Origin: Oscillospiraceae bacterium
GTDB lineage: Bacteria > Bacillota > Clostridia > WRCU01
Direction of reading: 5' to 3'
DNA length: 12,847 nucleotides
NCBI GenBank assembly: GCA_009783805.1
Contig: WRCU01000016.1
Location: 1-12,847, forward strand
The notes beneath the pieces were generated by a model. That model was not told the DNA's origin, made no database searches, and worked only from the letters and a program-made list of their open reading frames with translations. Below, in pieces: positions 1-8,116 of the stretch (position 1 is its first letter; the number at the start of each line of letters is the position of its first letter). A program made the position numbers and the translations under genes.

Positions 1-2
1 AC

Positions 3-155
3 TATCCCGTTACGGCGATAGAGGCTTATCCGCATGAGTACATGTGCGTGGGCAAGCCCAACGGCCCCGACTGGGGTTTGGGGATGGGTGGGGCCGACCT
101 GCCGGCCTCCGGGTCGGAATACCCGGAGATGCACACGCTCACGCCGGTCATATGA
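3..155 (+). CDS. C-terminal end of an unidentified protein (5' truncated by window edge)
   Basis: The third forward frame is open from the window edge to a TGA at 153-155 and encodes the last 50 residues of a protein. The residues include a YPHEYMCVGKPNGPDWG stretch followed by GMGGADLPASGSEYPEM and a final HTLTPVI. The composition is rich in Gly, Pro and aromatic residues with no frame-shift-like low complexity. This looks like a genuine globular C-terminus rather than chance. I do not recognise the family. It lies 28 nt upstream of metY on the same strand, so the two are probably co-transcribed, and a sulfur or amino-acid role is possible but is only a guess from position. A longer metY reading frame overlaps this region in another frame but is not the real start of metY. 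Confidence 0.6.
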   Translation, partial: YPVTAIEAYPHEYMCVGKPNGPDWGLGMGGADLPASGSEYPEMHTLTPVI

Positions 156-172
156 TAAACAACACGTAATGC

Positions 173-177
173 GGAGG
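173..177 (+). promoter_or_regulatory. Shine-Dalgarno GGAGG that fixes the metY start
   Basis: GGAGG lies 6 nt before the ATG at 184. It supports that start over the in-frame ATG at 34 or the one at 169, neither of which has an equally placed site. Protein homology also begins only after 184. Confidence 0.75.
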
Positions 178-183
178 TCATAT

Positions 184-1476
184 ATGCCTGAAAGCAAAAA
201 AGGATACAGGTTCGAGACGCTGCAGGTGCACGCGGGCCAGGAGCTGCCGGACCCGGCCACGGGCGCCAGGGCCGTGCCCATCTACCAGACGACCTCGTAC
301 GTCTTCAGGGACTCGGCCCAGGCCGCGGCCCGGTTCGCGTTCACCGAGCCCGGCAACATATACACGAGGCTGACGAACCCGACGAACGACGTCTTCGAGA
401 GGAGGATGGCGGCGCTCGAAGGCGGGACGGCGGCGCTCGCGACCGCCTCGGGCGCGGCGGCGGTCACCCTGGCGGTCCAGAACATCGCCGTCTGCGGCGA
501 TCACGTCGTCTCGGACAGGAGCATCTACGGCGGGACCTACAACCTCTTCGCGAACACCTTCAGGGAGATGGGGATTGAAGTGACATTCGTGGACGGCGGC
601 GACCCCGGCCAGTTCGAGGCGGCATTGCGCCCGAACACCAAGGCCCTGTTCGCAGAGAGCCTGGGGAACCCCAACTCATCCATATGCGACGTCGACGCGC
701 TGGCCTCCGTCGCGCATGGCCACGGAATCCCGCTCATCGTGGACAACACGTTCGCTACGCCTTACTTGTTCAGGCCGTTCGGGCATGGGGCGGACATCGT
801 CGTCCACTCGGCGACCAAGTTCATAGGCGGCCACGGCACGACGCTGGGCGGCGTCATCGTGGACGGCGGGCGCTTCGACTGGTTGGGCAGCGGCAAGTTC
901 CCGGGGCTCACCGAGCCGAACCCCAGCTACCACGGCGCCGTGCTGACCGACCTGATGGGCGAGGCGGCCTACATAGGCAAGATCCGCGCGGTGAACATGC
1001 GCGACACCGGGGGCGTCCTGAGCCCCATGCACTCGTTCATCTTCCTCCAAGGCCTGGAGACGCTCTCCCTCAGGATGGAGCGGCACGTCTCCAACGCGCT
1101 CGGCGTCGTGGCCTACCTGTCGGGCCACCCAAAGGTCACGAAGGTCAACCACCCGTCCCTCCCCGACCATAGGGACAACGCCTTATATAAAAAATACTAC
1201 CCGAACGGCGGCGGATCCATCTTCACGGTCGAGACGGCCGGCGGCGCGGAGGGGGCCATGCGATTCGTCGACGGCCTCAGGCTGTTCTCGCTGCTCGCGA
1301 ACGTGGCCGACGCGAAGTCCCTGGCCATACACCCGGCATCGACCACCCACGCGCAGATGTCGCCCGAGGAACAGGCCGACGGCGGCATAAGGCCCAACTC
1401 CGTAAGGCTCTCCATAGGCATCGAGCACCTGGACGACATCATCGGCGACCTAAGCCAAGCCTTGGACAAGGTATGA
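184..1476 (+). CDS. metY: O-acetylhomoserine aminocarboxypropyltransferase (O-acetylhomoserine sulfhydrylase)
   Basis: This is a cytosolic PLP enzyme that joins O-acetyl-L-homoserine with sulfide (or methanethiol) to make homocysteine (or methionine) plus acetate. It belongs to the Cys/Met metabolism PLP family. The product is 430 residues, the usual length. Seen in order: the N-terminal FETLQVHAGQ, VPIYQTTSYVF, the YTRLTNPTNDVFE substrate/PLP loop, the SGAAA segment, LGNPNSS, VDNTFATPYLF, then HSATKFIGGHG with the PLP-binding Lys at about residue 212, and a C-terminal RPNSVRLSIGIEHLDDI. The inserted segment with NPSYHG is typical of MetY rather than MetB or MetC. The ATG at 184 was chosen because GGAGG precedes it by 6 nt; upstream in-frame codons overlap another gene's C-terminus. 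No regulatory element is visible upstream, because the promoter probably lies outside the window. A gap of 47 nt separates it from znuA. Confidence 0.95.
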   Translation: MPESKKGYRFETLQVHAGQELPDPATGARAVPIYQTTSYVFRDSAQAAARFAFTEPGNIYTRLTNPTNDVFERRMAALEGGTAALATASGAAAVTLAVQNIAVCGDHVVSDRSIYGGTYNLFANTFREMGIEVTFVDGGDPGQFEAALRPNTKALFAESLGNPNSSICDVDALASVAHGHGIPLIVDNTFATPYLFRPFGHGADIVVHSATKFIGGHGTTLGGVIVDGGRFDWLGSGKFPGLTEPNPSYHGAVLTDLMGEAAYIGKIRAVNMRDTGGVLSPMHSFIFLQGLETLSLRMERHVSNALGVVAYLSGHPKVTKVNHPSLPDHRDNALYKKYYPNGGGSIFTVETAGGAEGAMRFVDGLRLFSLLANVADAKSLAIHPASTTHAQMSPEEQADGGIRPNSVRLSIGIEHLDDIIGDLSQALDKV

Positions 1477-1523
1477 TGGCCGACGGTGCGCGTCCGTGAA
1501 AGAATAACGTTAAGGGGATCGCA

Positions 1524-2657
1524 ATGAAAAGTTTTGGCAAGAAAAGGCTTTCGTCCGTCGCAATAATTTTGGCGGCCGCACTGGCCATGACGGCGGGATG
1601 CCTAGGCCCGGCGGATGGGGATGGGGGCAAGCTCAGCGTCGTGTGCACCGTCTTCCCGCAATACGACTGGGTGCGTGAGATCCTGGGCGAGGACGGCGCC
1701 GAGAGGTTCGAGCTGACCCTCCTCATCGGCAGCCGCATCGATTTGCACAGCTACAGCCCCAGCGTAGGCGACATAGCCAAGGTAAAGACGTGCGACGTCT
1801 TCATCCATGTGGGCGGCGCCTCCGACGTCTGGGTCGAAGGCATCCTAAGGGACGCCAACCCCGACATGGCCGTCATAAACCTCATGGATACGTTGGGCGA
1901 CGACGTTTTAATGATGGGCCACGACCACGATGAATGCGATTGCGAGTGCCTCTGCGGGGATGGGGCCCATGGCCATGATGACGGCCCTGAAGGATGCGAC
2001 CCCGATTGCGGCTGCGACGCGGGCCACGGCCACGATGACGGCGATGCGCATGATGGCCATGACCGCGACTGCGACTGCGGCGGCGTAGGCCATGGCCACG
2101 GCGAAGGTGACGGCGAGGATGGGGCCGACGAGCACGTATGGCTTTCGCTCAGGCATGCGATGGCCTTATGCCGGGCCATCGCGACTACCCTGTCCGAAGC
2201 CGACCCGGACGGGGCGGATGCCTATGCGGCCAACCTGGAAGGCTACCTGGGCCGGCTTGAGGCATTGGACTCCGAGTACGCGGCCTCCGTCGGTTCCGCC
2301 AAGGCGAGGGCGTTGGTCTTCGCGGACAGGTTCCCCTTCCTCTATATGTTCGCAGACTACGGCCTAGGCCACGAGGCCGCCTTCAAGGGATGCTCGGCCG
2401 AGACCGAAGCCAGCTTCTCCGTGATAGCCTCACTGGCGGGCGCCGTGGACAGGCTCGGCCTAAGGTACGTCATGGTGACCGAAAGCTCCGACCAATCGAT
2501 AGCCAGGACGGTGGTGAGCGAGGCGGCGGGTACGGGCCGCAAGATATTGGTGCTGGACTCCATGCAGTCGGTGACGTCCGACGACGTGGCCAAGGGCATG
2601 ACCTACCTCTCGATCATGGAGAGGAACCTGGCCGTGCTGATGGAGGCATTGGCTTGA
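1524..2657 (+). CDS. znuA: Zinc ABC transporter substrate-binding lipoprotein with large His/Asp/Cys-rich loop
   Basis: A 377-residue cluster A-I metal-binding protein (TroA/ZnuA type) that captures Zn2+ outside the cell and delivers it to ZnuB. It has a signal peptide with a lipobox ending TAGC, with the lipidated Cys at about residue 26. The family core is clear: VVCTVFPQYDWVREILG; DLHSYSPS, with the first metal-ligand His; HVWLSLRHA, with the second at about residue 204; DRFPFLYMFADYGL followed by AAFKGCSAETEASF; and the C-terminal GMTYLSIMERNLAVL. Between residues about 133 and 203 lies a low-complexity loop with 10 His, 9 Cys and many Asp/Gly, a much enlarged version of the His-rich loop of ZnuA proteins. 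AAGGGG lies 6 nt before the ATG. The stop overlaps the TTG start of znuC. The neighbours make zinc the most likely substrate, but Mn or another divalent metal is not excluded by sequence alone. Confidence 0.9.
   Translation: MKSFGKKRLSSVAIILAAALAMTAGCLGPADGDGGKLSVVCTVFPQYDWVREILGEDGAERFELTLLIGSRIDLHSYSPSVGDIAKVKTCDVFIHVGGASDVWVEGILRDANPDMAVINLMDTLGDDVLMMGHDHDECDCECLCGDGAHGHDDGPEGCDPDCGCDAGHGHDDGDAHDGHDRDCDCGGVGHGHGEGDGEDGADEHVWLSLRHAMALCRAIATTLSEADPDGADAYAANLEGYLGRLEALDSEYAASVGSAKARALVFADRFPFLYMFADYGLGHEAAFKGCSAETEASFSVIASLAGAVDRLGLRYVMVTESSDQSIARTVVSEAAGTGRKILVLDSMQSVTSDDVAKGMTYLSIMERNLAVLMEALA
2642..2646 (+). promoter_or_regulatory. Shine-Dalgarno GGAGG supporting a TTG start of znuC
   Basis: GGAGG inside the last codons of znuA lies 7 nt before the TTG at 2654. 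That TTG overlaps the znuA stop as TTGA. The next candidate, GTG at 2678, has no well-placed site. This suggests translational coupling of znuA and znuC. Confidence 0.6.
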
Positions 2658-3379
2658 AAAGGATAGGCGTTCCGCTTGTGGCTTGTCGGGACCTAACCCT
2701 GGGGTATGAGGGCAGGACCGTGGTCGAAGGGTTGTCCTTCACGGTCGGCGAGGGCGATCGCCTGATCGTCTTTGGGGAGAACGGCTCCGGCAAGAGCACC
2801 CTCATGAAGGCCATGCTCCGGCTCACCGCGCCGCTTTCGGGAACGGTGGAGTACGGCGGGGGCCTCAGTAATAAAGACATCGGGTACCTACCCCAGCAGA
2901 CTTCCGCGCAGAAGGACTTCCCGGCCTCCGTCAGGGAAGTCGTGCGTTCGGGGCTGCTGGGCCGCCGCGGCCTCCGCCCCTACTATGACAAGGCGGAAAG
3001 GCGGGCCGCGGACGACGCCATGGATCGTTTCGGGATTCGCGCCCTGTCCGCCCGTTGCTACCGCGAACTGTCCGGAGGCCAGCAGCAGCGCGTCCTCCTC
3101 GCGAGGGCCATGTGCGCGGGCCGTAGGGCGGTCTTCCTGGATGAGCCCACCGCCGGCCTGGACCCGCAGGCCACGGCCGAATTCTACGCCTTGGTCAAGG
3201 GCGTGGGCGACGGCGGCGTGACGGTCGTCATGGTCTCCCACGACATGGCCGCCGTCGGCAACGCCACCCACATACTGCACATCGGCGGCAAGTCCGCGCT
3301 GTACGACGGGCCCGTGGACGGGTACGCCGAAAGCGGCGTGGGGTTCCCCACCGCCGGATTGGGGGTCGGTACGGGATGA
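2654..3379 (+). CDS. znuC: Zinc ABC transporter ATP-binding protein
   Basis: A cytosolic ATPase of the metal-uptake ABC transporter that powers import through ZnuB. With the TTG start it is 241 residues, normal for the family. Visible motifs are Walker A GENGSGKST (Lys at about residue 47), Q-loop YLPQQTS, signature LSGGQQQR, Walker B AVFLDEPTAGLD and H-loop VVMVSHD. The TTG was chosen because GGAGG precedes it by 7 nt and it overlaps the znuA stop. A longer open frame upstream runs out of phase through znuA and is not expected to be translated. The 3' end overlaps the znuB start as ATGA. Order and overlap give a classical znuACB unit. Specificity is set by ZnuA and ZnuB, so zinc versus manganese rests on the neighbours. 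Confidence 0.92.
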   Translation: MKRIGVPLVACRDLTLGYEGRTVVEGLSFTVGEGDRLIVFGENGSGKSTLMKAMLRLTAPLSGTVEYGGGLSNKDIGYLPQQTSAQKDFPASVREVVRSGLLGRRGLRPYYDKAERRAADDAMDRFGIRALSARCYRELSGGQQQRVLLARAMCAGRRAVFLDEPTAGLDPQATAEFYALVKGVGDGGVTVVMVSHDMAAVGNATHILHIGGKSALYDGPVDGYAESGVGFPTAGLGVGTG

Positions 3380-4239
3380 CGGACGTCCTGGGCCAGATAG
3401 GCTACTACCTCACCGAGTTCACCTTCGTCCGGTACGCCATGGTCGTCGGGATCCTGATAGCCCTGTGCTCGTCGCTCCTGGGGGTGACGCTGGTCCTGAA
3501 GAGGCTTTCCTTCATAGGGGACGGGCTCTCGCACGTCGCCTTCGGGGCGACCGCCATCGCGGCGGCCATAAACCTGTCCGGCAACATGCTCATCGTCCTG
3601 CCGATCACCGTCCTGAGCGCCGTCCTGCTCCTGCGGTCAAAGCAAGGGGCCGTGATAAAGGGCGACGCGGCGCTAGCCATGATCTCGGTCAGCTCCCTGG
3701 CCATCGGCTACCTGATAATGAACGTGTTCTCCAAGTCCTCAAGCTTCTCATCCAACCTTTCCGCGGACGTGTGCACCACGCTGTTCGGCTCGACGTCCAT
3801 ACTGACCCTGTCCGAGTCGGACGTCATCGTATGCGCGGCGATGTCCGTGGCCGTGATCGCCGTGTTCCTCTTTTCCTACCACAGGATCTTCTCGCTGACG
3901 TTCGACGAGGACTTCGCCGCGGCCACGGGAGGCAGGGTCAAGGCCTACAATCTGCTGCTCGCCGCGGTCATAGCGGTGGTGATCGTGGTCGCCATGAACC
4001 TGGTCGGCGCGCTGCTCATATCGGCCTTGGTCATCTTCCCGGCCCTTTCGGCCATGCGAGTGTTCCGGAGCTTCAAGTCCGTTACCATATGCTCTGTCGC
4101 CGTCTCCGCCATATGCACCACGGTCGGCATCCTGGCCTCCATAGTCGTCGGGACCCCGGTCGGCTCCACCATCGTCGCCGTCTACATAGTGGGGTTCGGC
4201 ATGCTCAGCGCAGCCGGGTCCATATTGAGGAGGTCATAG
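3376..4239 (+). CDS. znuB: Zinc ABC transporter membrane permease
   Basis: A 287-residue integral membrane permease of the ABC-3 (ZnuB/TroC) family that forms the metal channel across the cytoplasmic membrane. About eight hydrophobic segments can be read, starting with YAMVVGILIALCSSLLGV and ending with STIVAVYIVGFGMLSAAG. The conserved loop GDGLSHVAFG after the first segment and the NLVGALLISALVIFPALSAM segment are hallmarks of the family. The start ATG overlaps the znuC stop (ATGA), indicating coupled translation. Four nucleotides separate its stop from the following lipoprotein gene. No truncation or frame change is evident. Confidence 0.92.
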   Translation: MTDVLGQIGYYLTEFTFVRYAMVVGILIALCSSLLGVTLVLKRLSFIGDGLSHVAFGATAIAAAINLSGNMLIVLPITVLSAVLLLRSKQGAVIKGDAALAMISVSSLAIGYLIMNVFSKSSSFSSNLSADVCTTLFGSTSILTLSESDVIVCAAMSVAVIAVFLFSYHRIFSLTFDEDFAAATGGRVKAYNLLLAAVIAVVIVVAMNLVGALLISALVIFPALSAMRVFRSFKSVTICSVAVSAICTTVGILASIVVGTPVGSTIVAVYIVGFGMLSAAGSILRRS

Positions 4240-4243
4240 CCGC

Positions 4244-4678
4244 ATGAACGCCAAACGGGCCATCACGCTGCCGGTCGCGATACTGTCCCTGATCGCCATT
4301 TTCTTTGCGCTAGGCTGCTCACCTACGGACGGATCCGTGGACATAGACCTCACCGCCCTAAGCGGCACGCTCACGTACGCCAAGGTGTACGACATGATGA
4401 ACAACCCTTCCGGATACCTGGGCAAGACCGTGAAGGCCAGCGGCCCATACGTGACCTCAGACTATGGGGGCGGGTTGTACCACTTCGTGCTCGTCGAGGG
4501 GATCGACTCCTGCTGCCCGGAGGGCCTCATGTTCATATGGGATGGGGACCACCCCTACCCCGAAAGCTACCCCGAGGAGATGACCGAAATAGAGATAGTC
4601 GGCGTCTTCAGGAGCTACGGCGGGTTTGACTTCGAATACTACTACTTCGACGTGGGCGAGCTATCGGTACTGGGATGA
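4244..4678 (+). CDS. Small lipoprotein of the zinc-uptake operon with a Cys-Cys motif
   Basis: A 144-residue exported lipoprotein. The hydrophobic N-terminal segment ends in FALGC, so the lipid-modified Cys is about residue 25. The mature part is a short beta-rich domain: [20 protein letters not shown], a VASG-like strand, YHFVLVEG, then [14 protein letters not shown] with vicinal Cys at about residues 90-91, and a final EIVGVF...YYFDVGEL. From memory, comparable small lipoproteins with a CC-x-x-G segment occur next to znu genes in Clostridia, and the strand pattern and CC resemble the OB-like C-terminal part of DUF1980/TIGR03943 proteins; I could not test either. An accessory role in metal capture is inferred from position and the two Cys. 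GAGGAGGT spans the znuB stop region and ends 9 nt before the ATG. Its last 37 bp overlap the convergent kinase gene. Confidence 0.75.
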   Translation: MNAKRAITLPVAILSLIAIFFALGCSPTDGSVDIDLTALSGTLTYAKVYDMMNNPSGYLGKTVKASGPYVTSDYGGGLYHFVLVEGIDSCCPEGLMFIWDGDHPYPESYPEEMTEIEIVGVFRSYGGFDFEYYYFDVGELSVLG

Positions 4679-6768
4679 CGCGGCAGGTACCTCGAAAGCT
4701 TCTCCAGCACCTCGTCCAAGTCTATCGGCTTGCTGATGTGGTCGTTCATGCCCGCCAGCAGGCACCGCTCCACGTCCTCCCTGAACACGTTGGCGGTCAT
4801 GGCCAGGATCGGTATGCCCTTCGCCTTCGGGGCCTCCAGCGCCCTGATCCTCCGCGTGGCCTCCAGCCCGTCCATCTCGGGCATCTGTATGTCCATGAGT
4901 ATCAGGTCATACGCGTCGGGCCGCAGCAGGAAGGCCCGCACCGCCTGGGCCCCGTTCTCCACGGCGTCGACGGTCAGCTCGGTGGGCTCCAGGAGCGTCA
5001 GGACGATCTCGCGGTTGATCTCCACGTCCTCGGCCAATAGGACGCGGTACCCGGCGAACTGGGACTCGCCCACCGGGGATGCGGGCTCGGCCGCCGACTG
5101 GCTGAGCACCACGTCAAAGCAGGCGCCTATGCAGGCGGATATGTCGGAGAAGATGAACGGCTTGGGCATGTACATGGTGACGCCGGCATCCTTCGCCTCC
5201 GCCATGCGTTCCTCCCATTCCTGCTCCAGCATCACCAGCACGATCGGGCCCATCGCGTCCGCCTGCCTGACCCGGCGCGCGAAGGCCATGCCGTCCATGT
5301 CGGGCAGCCTCAGGTCGCAGAAGTATATGTGGTGCCCGCCGTCGCCGCCGACCATCGCGCACGCCTCGTCCCCGCCCGCGGCCACGTCGCATCCGACGCC
5401 GAGCCGCCGCGCTATGTCGCCGTAGTACATCCGCGTCTCGAGCGAGCCCGAGACCGCGAGCATGCGGATGGACGCCGTCTCCAAGCCGGGGATCGAAAGG
5501 CCGCCGTAATCCTGCGCGCCCCTGCCCGCCCGTATGGTGAAGTGGAAGGAGGCGCCCTTGCCCAGCTCAGACTCTATCCATATCTCACCGTCCATCATCT
5601 CAATGGTCCGTTTCGATATGGCCAGTCCCAGCCCCGTGCCCCCGAACCTGCGCGACGTGCTGACGTCGGCCTGGATGAAGGGGCTGAAGAGGTCCTTCTG
5701 CTGCTCCGCGCTTATGCCTATGCCCGTGTCCCTCACCTCGAACCGTATGGTGCACGTGCCGTCGGACTCGGCGAGGAGCTCGGCCGTCAGGTAGATAGAG
5801 CCGTGGTCGGGCGTGAACTTAACGGCGTTCGAGAGGAGGTTCAAGAGTATCTGAGTGATCTGCTGGTCATCCCCCACCAAGGAATAGGGTATGTCGCTGC
5901 CTATGCGGACGACGAAGTCCTGGCGCTTGCTGTTCGCGCGGAAGCGGATGACGCTGATCACGTTGTGCAGCACCTTGCCGAAGATGAACTCCGTCTTCGT
6001 GAGCTCGAACTTGTTCGCCTCGATCTTGGACATGTCCAGGACGTCGTTTATGACGTTCAGGAGGTGCGACGACGCGATGTCGATCTCCTGCAGGCAGCGG
6101 CTCACCCTGTCGACGTCGGTGGCCGACTTCCCTATGGAGACCATCCCTATGATCGCGTTCAGGGGGGTCCGCATCTCGTGGCTCATGTTCGACAAAAAAC
6201 TTGTCTTGGCCACGCTCGCGCGCTCGGCGTCATCCTTGGCGTTCGATAGCTCCGTGATGTCGTTCATGACGACGACGACCCCTTGGCAGACGTCGCTAAC
6301 GTCGATCGCCGGCGACAGGGACGTATGGTAGACGACGGCCTCGCCGCCCAGGTTCAGCACCTTGTCCTCGAACGCCATCTGCCGCCCGCCTTCCATGACC
6401 TCGAGGCAGCGCGTGCGCATGGCGGCGATCCAGTCGGCCTGCATGGCCCCGTCGAAGAGGGCGTCGAATGGGACGTCGACCATCTCCCTCATTTCGCCCT
6501 TCCCCAGGAACGCGACCGCCTTGTCGCTCCCGAGCACGAACTGCATCCTGGGGTTGAGCATGAAGGCGACGTCAGGCATGTTCTGCAAGAGCAGCCGGGT
6601 ATAGAAGCCGGAGAGCTCCTTCGCCTCCTCGTTGGCGTCGCGCAGCCTCTCGGTCTGCTCGTGCATGATGGATAGGGCCCGATAGTCCCGCTCCAGCTTC
6701 CTTATCTGCCGGAGCAGCAGGACGTTCTCCTTCTCGAAGTCCGTTTGGGACTTGTCATCAGGCGGCAT
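4642..6768 (-). CDS. Cytosolic hybrid sensor histidine kinase with two receiver domains
   Basis: A 708-residue kinase without any membrane segment or signal peptide. Order: an N-terminal coiled coil (about 10-50) running into a PAS-like domain (about 55-170), HisKA with phospho-acceptor His at about 197 in [11 protein letters not shown], HATPase with N-box Asn at about 310 and 314, DTGIGI at 347 and [12 protein letters not shown], then two receiver domains. REC1 has [10 protein letters not shown] (Asp about 485) and MPKPF (Lys about 536). REC2 has [17 protein letters not shown] (Asp about 626) and SKPID (Lys about 680). There is no HPt or DNA-binding output, so the next phosphorelay partner lies elsewhere. 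It starts 31 nt after the FIST gene and is probably co-transcribed with it, the FIST protein being the likely ligand sensor. AGGGG precedes the ATG by 11 nt, which is rather far. The 3' end overlaps the convergent lipoprotein gene. Confidence 0.9.
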   Translation of the reverse strand: MPPDDKSQTDFEKENVLLLRQIRKLERDYRALSIMHEQTERLRDANEEAKELSGFYTRLLLQNMPDVAFMLNPRMQFVLGSDKAVAFLGKGEMREMVDVPFDALFDGAMQADWIAAMRTRCLEVMEGGRQMAFEDKVLNLGGEAVVYHTSLSPAIDVSDVCQGVVVVMNDITELSNAKDDAERASVAKTSFLSNMSHEMRTPLNAIIGMVSIGKSATDVDRVSRCLQEIDIASSHLLNVINDVLDMSKIEANKFELTKTEFIFGKVLHNVISVIRFRANSKRQDFVVRIGSDIPYSLVGDDQQITQILLNLLSNAVKFTPDHGSIYLTAELLAESDGTCTIRFEVRDTGIGISAEQQKDLFSPFIQADVSTSRRFGGTGLGLAISKRTIEMMDGEIWIESELGKGASFHFTIRAGRGAQDYGGLSIPGLETASIRMLAVSGSLETRMYYGDIARRLGVGCDVAAGGDEACAMVGGDGGHHIYFCDLRLPDMDGMAFARRVRQADAMGPIVLVMLEQEWEERMAEAKDAGVTMYMPKPFIFSDISACIGACFDVVLSQSAAEPASPVGESQFAGYRVLLAEDVEINREIVLTLLEPTELTVDAVENGAQAVRAFLLRPDAYDLILMDIQMPEMDGLEATRRIRALEAPKAKGIPILAMTANVFREDVERCLLAGMNDHISKPIDLDEVLEKLSRYLPRHPSTDSSPTSK

Positions 6769-6799
6769 ATGCTTAGCTACCCCTATCGGATCATGTGGG

Positions 6800-7987
6800 C
6801 TATATCATGCAGAAGGTGATGGAGCAGTTATGGAACCGGTTCTCGGCGACTCCGTCCTTATAGCGGGTGGGGCAGACCTCACCGAGGCAGTAGGCCCCGG
6901 TCAGCGTCATGCCTTCGGGGCGCATCTCCTTCAGGACGTTCCCTTCCGCGTCCGAGTCGGAGCCGAGGATCATGGCCCGCCCGCAGCAGGACATGCAGAA
7001 CAGCGCCGAGTACCCATGGTCGGGGTGCCGGGCTGACTCACGCAGTATCGCCTCCATCGACTCGCGGCAGGCCGCGGACAGGTCGTTCTTGTTTATCAGG
7101 CATATGTTCGCCAGCGTGCCGACCGGCACGTCGCCGAAGAACGTGCCCGAGCCGTCCTCATGGTTGAGGCCGGCTATGTGCCGCATGAGCGGCACCTCAT
7201 CGCCGTCGTCCCCCTGCGTCAGCATCATCGGGTACGCCGTGAAGGCCAGGACGGGGTCGGGGACGTCGGTCTTCAGGCCGAAGTTTTCCAGGTACCTCAC
7301 GAACGTCTCCTCACCCACCTTGCGCACTATGTTGCCTTCGGCGTCGGTGACGCGCCGGATCCGCTCGGCGAAGCGGGAGGTGACGTGCTTTATGGAGAAC
7401 AGCGGCTTGACGTTCCCCCATACCCCGGCCAATACGAGCGAGTCCCTATACTCCCTGCCCGAGATGAATACCCGGGCGCGCGTGAAGTCATAGTCGTCGG
7501 AGGCGACGCCGCCGATGACCGGGACTCCGCCGGTCGCCTGCGAGATGACGTTAGGGTACATGTCCCCCGAGAAAGGCATGCCGTTTGGGCAGAAGGCGAA
7601 CATGAGCCCGCCCGCGCCTACGGCGCCCACCGGCATGATGGACTTGGCCGACTCGGCTATCTTTCGCCTGAAGTCACCCTCCGCCAGGGATTCCGTGCAT
7701 GCCGCACGGAACTCGCAGTCGTCCGCGGTCAGCACCGTGAACACGGCCGCCGCCTCATGGTAGCCGCCCTCGTCGAGGGTCCCCAGCGTCGTCATGCCCG
7801 TGACCTCGATCCCCAGAAGCCTATGGAGCTCCCCCGTGACCGCGGCGCCGTCCATGTCCGCGTCGCACAGGAGGATGCCGACCGAGCCTTTCATGAGGCC
7901 GAGCCTGCCTTTCATCCCTTCGGCCAGCTGGGTGGCCGCCTTAATCGGGTCGTCCAGCTCCGTGGTCAAGACGGTGGCGCTTCTCAT
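6800..7987 (-). CDS. FIST-domain sensory protein (FIST N and FIST C)
   Basis: A soluble 395-residue protein matching the FIST_N plus FIST_C architecture, described as a sensory module thought to bind small ligands such as amino acids. The N-terminal half includes [24 protein letters not shown] and the [16 protein letters not shown] segment. The C-terminal half includes VRYLENFGL and the diagnostic [11 protein letters not shown] near the end. A cluster CMSCCG (Cys about 331, 334, 335), with further Cys near the C-terminus, could bind a metal or be redox-active; this is inference. The ATG at 7987 follows AGGAGGG by 6 nt, a strong site. It is stand-alone here rather than fused to a kinase, but the hybrid kinase gene begins 31 nt downstream, so the two probably form one signalling unit. 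What it senses is unknown. Confidence 0.88.
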   Translation of the reverse strand: MRSATVLTTELDDPIKAATQLAEGMKGRLGLMKGSVGILLCDADMDGAAVTGELHRLLGIEVTGMTTLGTLDEGGYHEAAAVFTVLTADDCEFRAACTESLAEGDFRRKIAESAKSIMPVGAVGAGGLMFAFCPNGMPFSGDMYPNVISQATGGVPVIGGVASDDYDFTRARVFISGREYRDSLVLAGVWGNVKPLFSIKHVTSRFAERIRRVTDAEGNIVRKVGEETFVRYLENFGLKTDVPDPVLAFTAYPMMLTQGDDGDEVPLMRHIAGLNHEDGSGTFFGDVPVGTLANICLINKNDLSAACRESMEAILRESARHPDHGYSALFCMSCCGRAMILGSDSDAEGNVLKEMRPEGMTLTGAYCLGEVCPTRYKDGVAENRFHNCSITFCMI

Positions 7988-8064
7988 GGCGAACCCTCCT
8001 TGAATGCTTACGTGGAGTTTACGGCTATCTTACATATCCATGGTTGACTTCAGCCGGTTTCCTG

Positions 8065-8093
8065 AGTATAACATACCGCCTGACCGTATGGCA
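8065..8093 (-). promoter_or_regulatory. Possible promoter for the FIST-kinase pair
   Basis: The 129-nt gap between the exporter ATPase gene and the FIST gene contains TATACT on the reverse strand (8065-8070), one mismatch from the -10 consensus. Seventeen bases upstream is TGCCAT, a poor -35 match. The gap is long for this tight gene run, so an internal promoter is plausible. The -35 evidence is weak and no clear terminator is visible before it. Confidence 0.25.
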
Positions 8094-8116
8094 TGCCGCG
8101 ACGCGCCCGCCCCGCC

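Noticed and set aside
34..183. N-terminal 50-residue extension of metY from an ATG at 34
   Set aside because: It overlaps the C-terminus of another gene in a different frame, lacks a ribosome site, and family homology starts only after 184, where GGAGG is well placed.
1505..1512. TAACGTTA palindrome before znuA as a zinc-repressor operator
   Set aside because: It is only 8 bp, overlaps the ribosome site region, and does not resemble the longer Zur boxes I know.
2390..2653. Upstream extension of the znuC open frame into znuA
   Set aside because: It runs out of frame through conserved znuA codons; GGAGG and the TTGA overlap point to 2654.
3465..4247. Long second forward frame inside znuB and similar long frames opposite the kinase, FIST and exporter genes
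   Set aside because: These are frame shadows expected in GC-rich coding DNA; their products are Arg/Gly/Pro/His-rich and lack domains, while the real frames carry clear motifs.
8090..8116. Terminator after the exporter ATPase gene
   Set aside because: Only an 8-bp GGCATGCC palindrome is present, with no U-run; it does not form a convincing intrinsic terminator.
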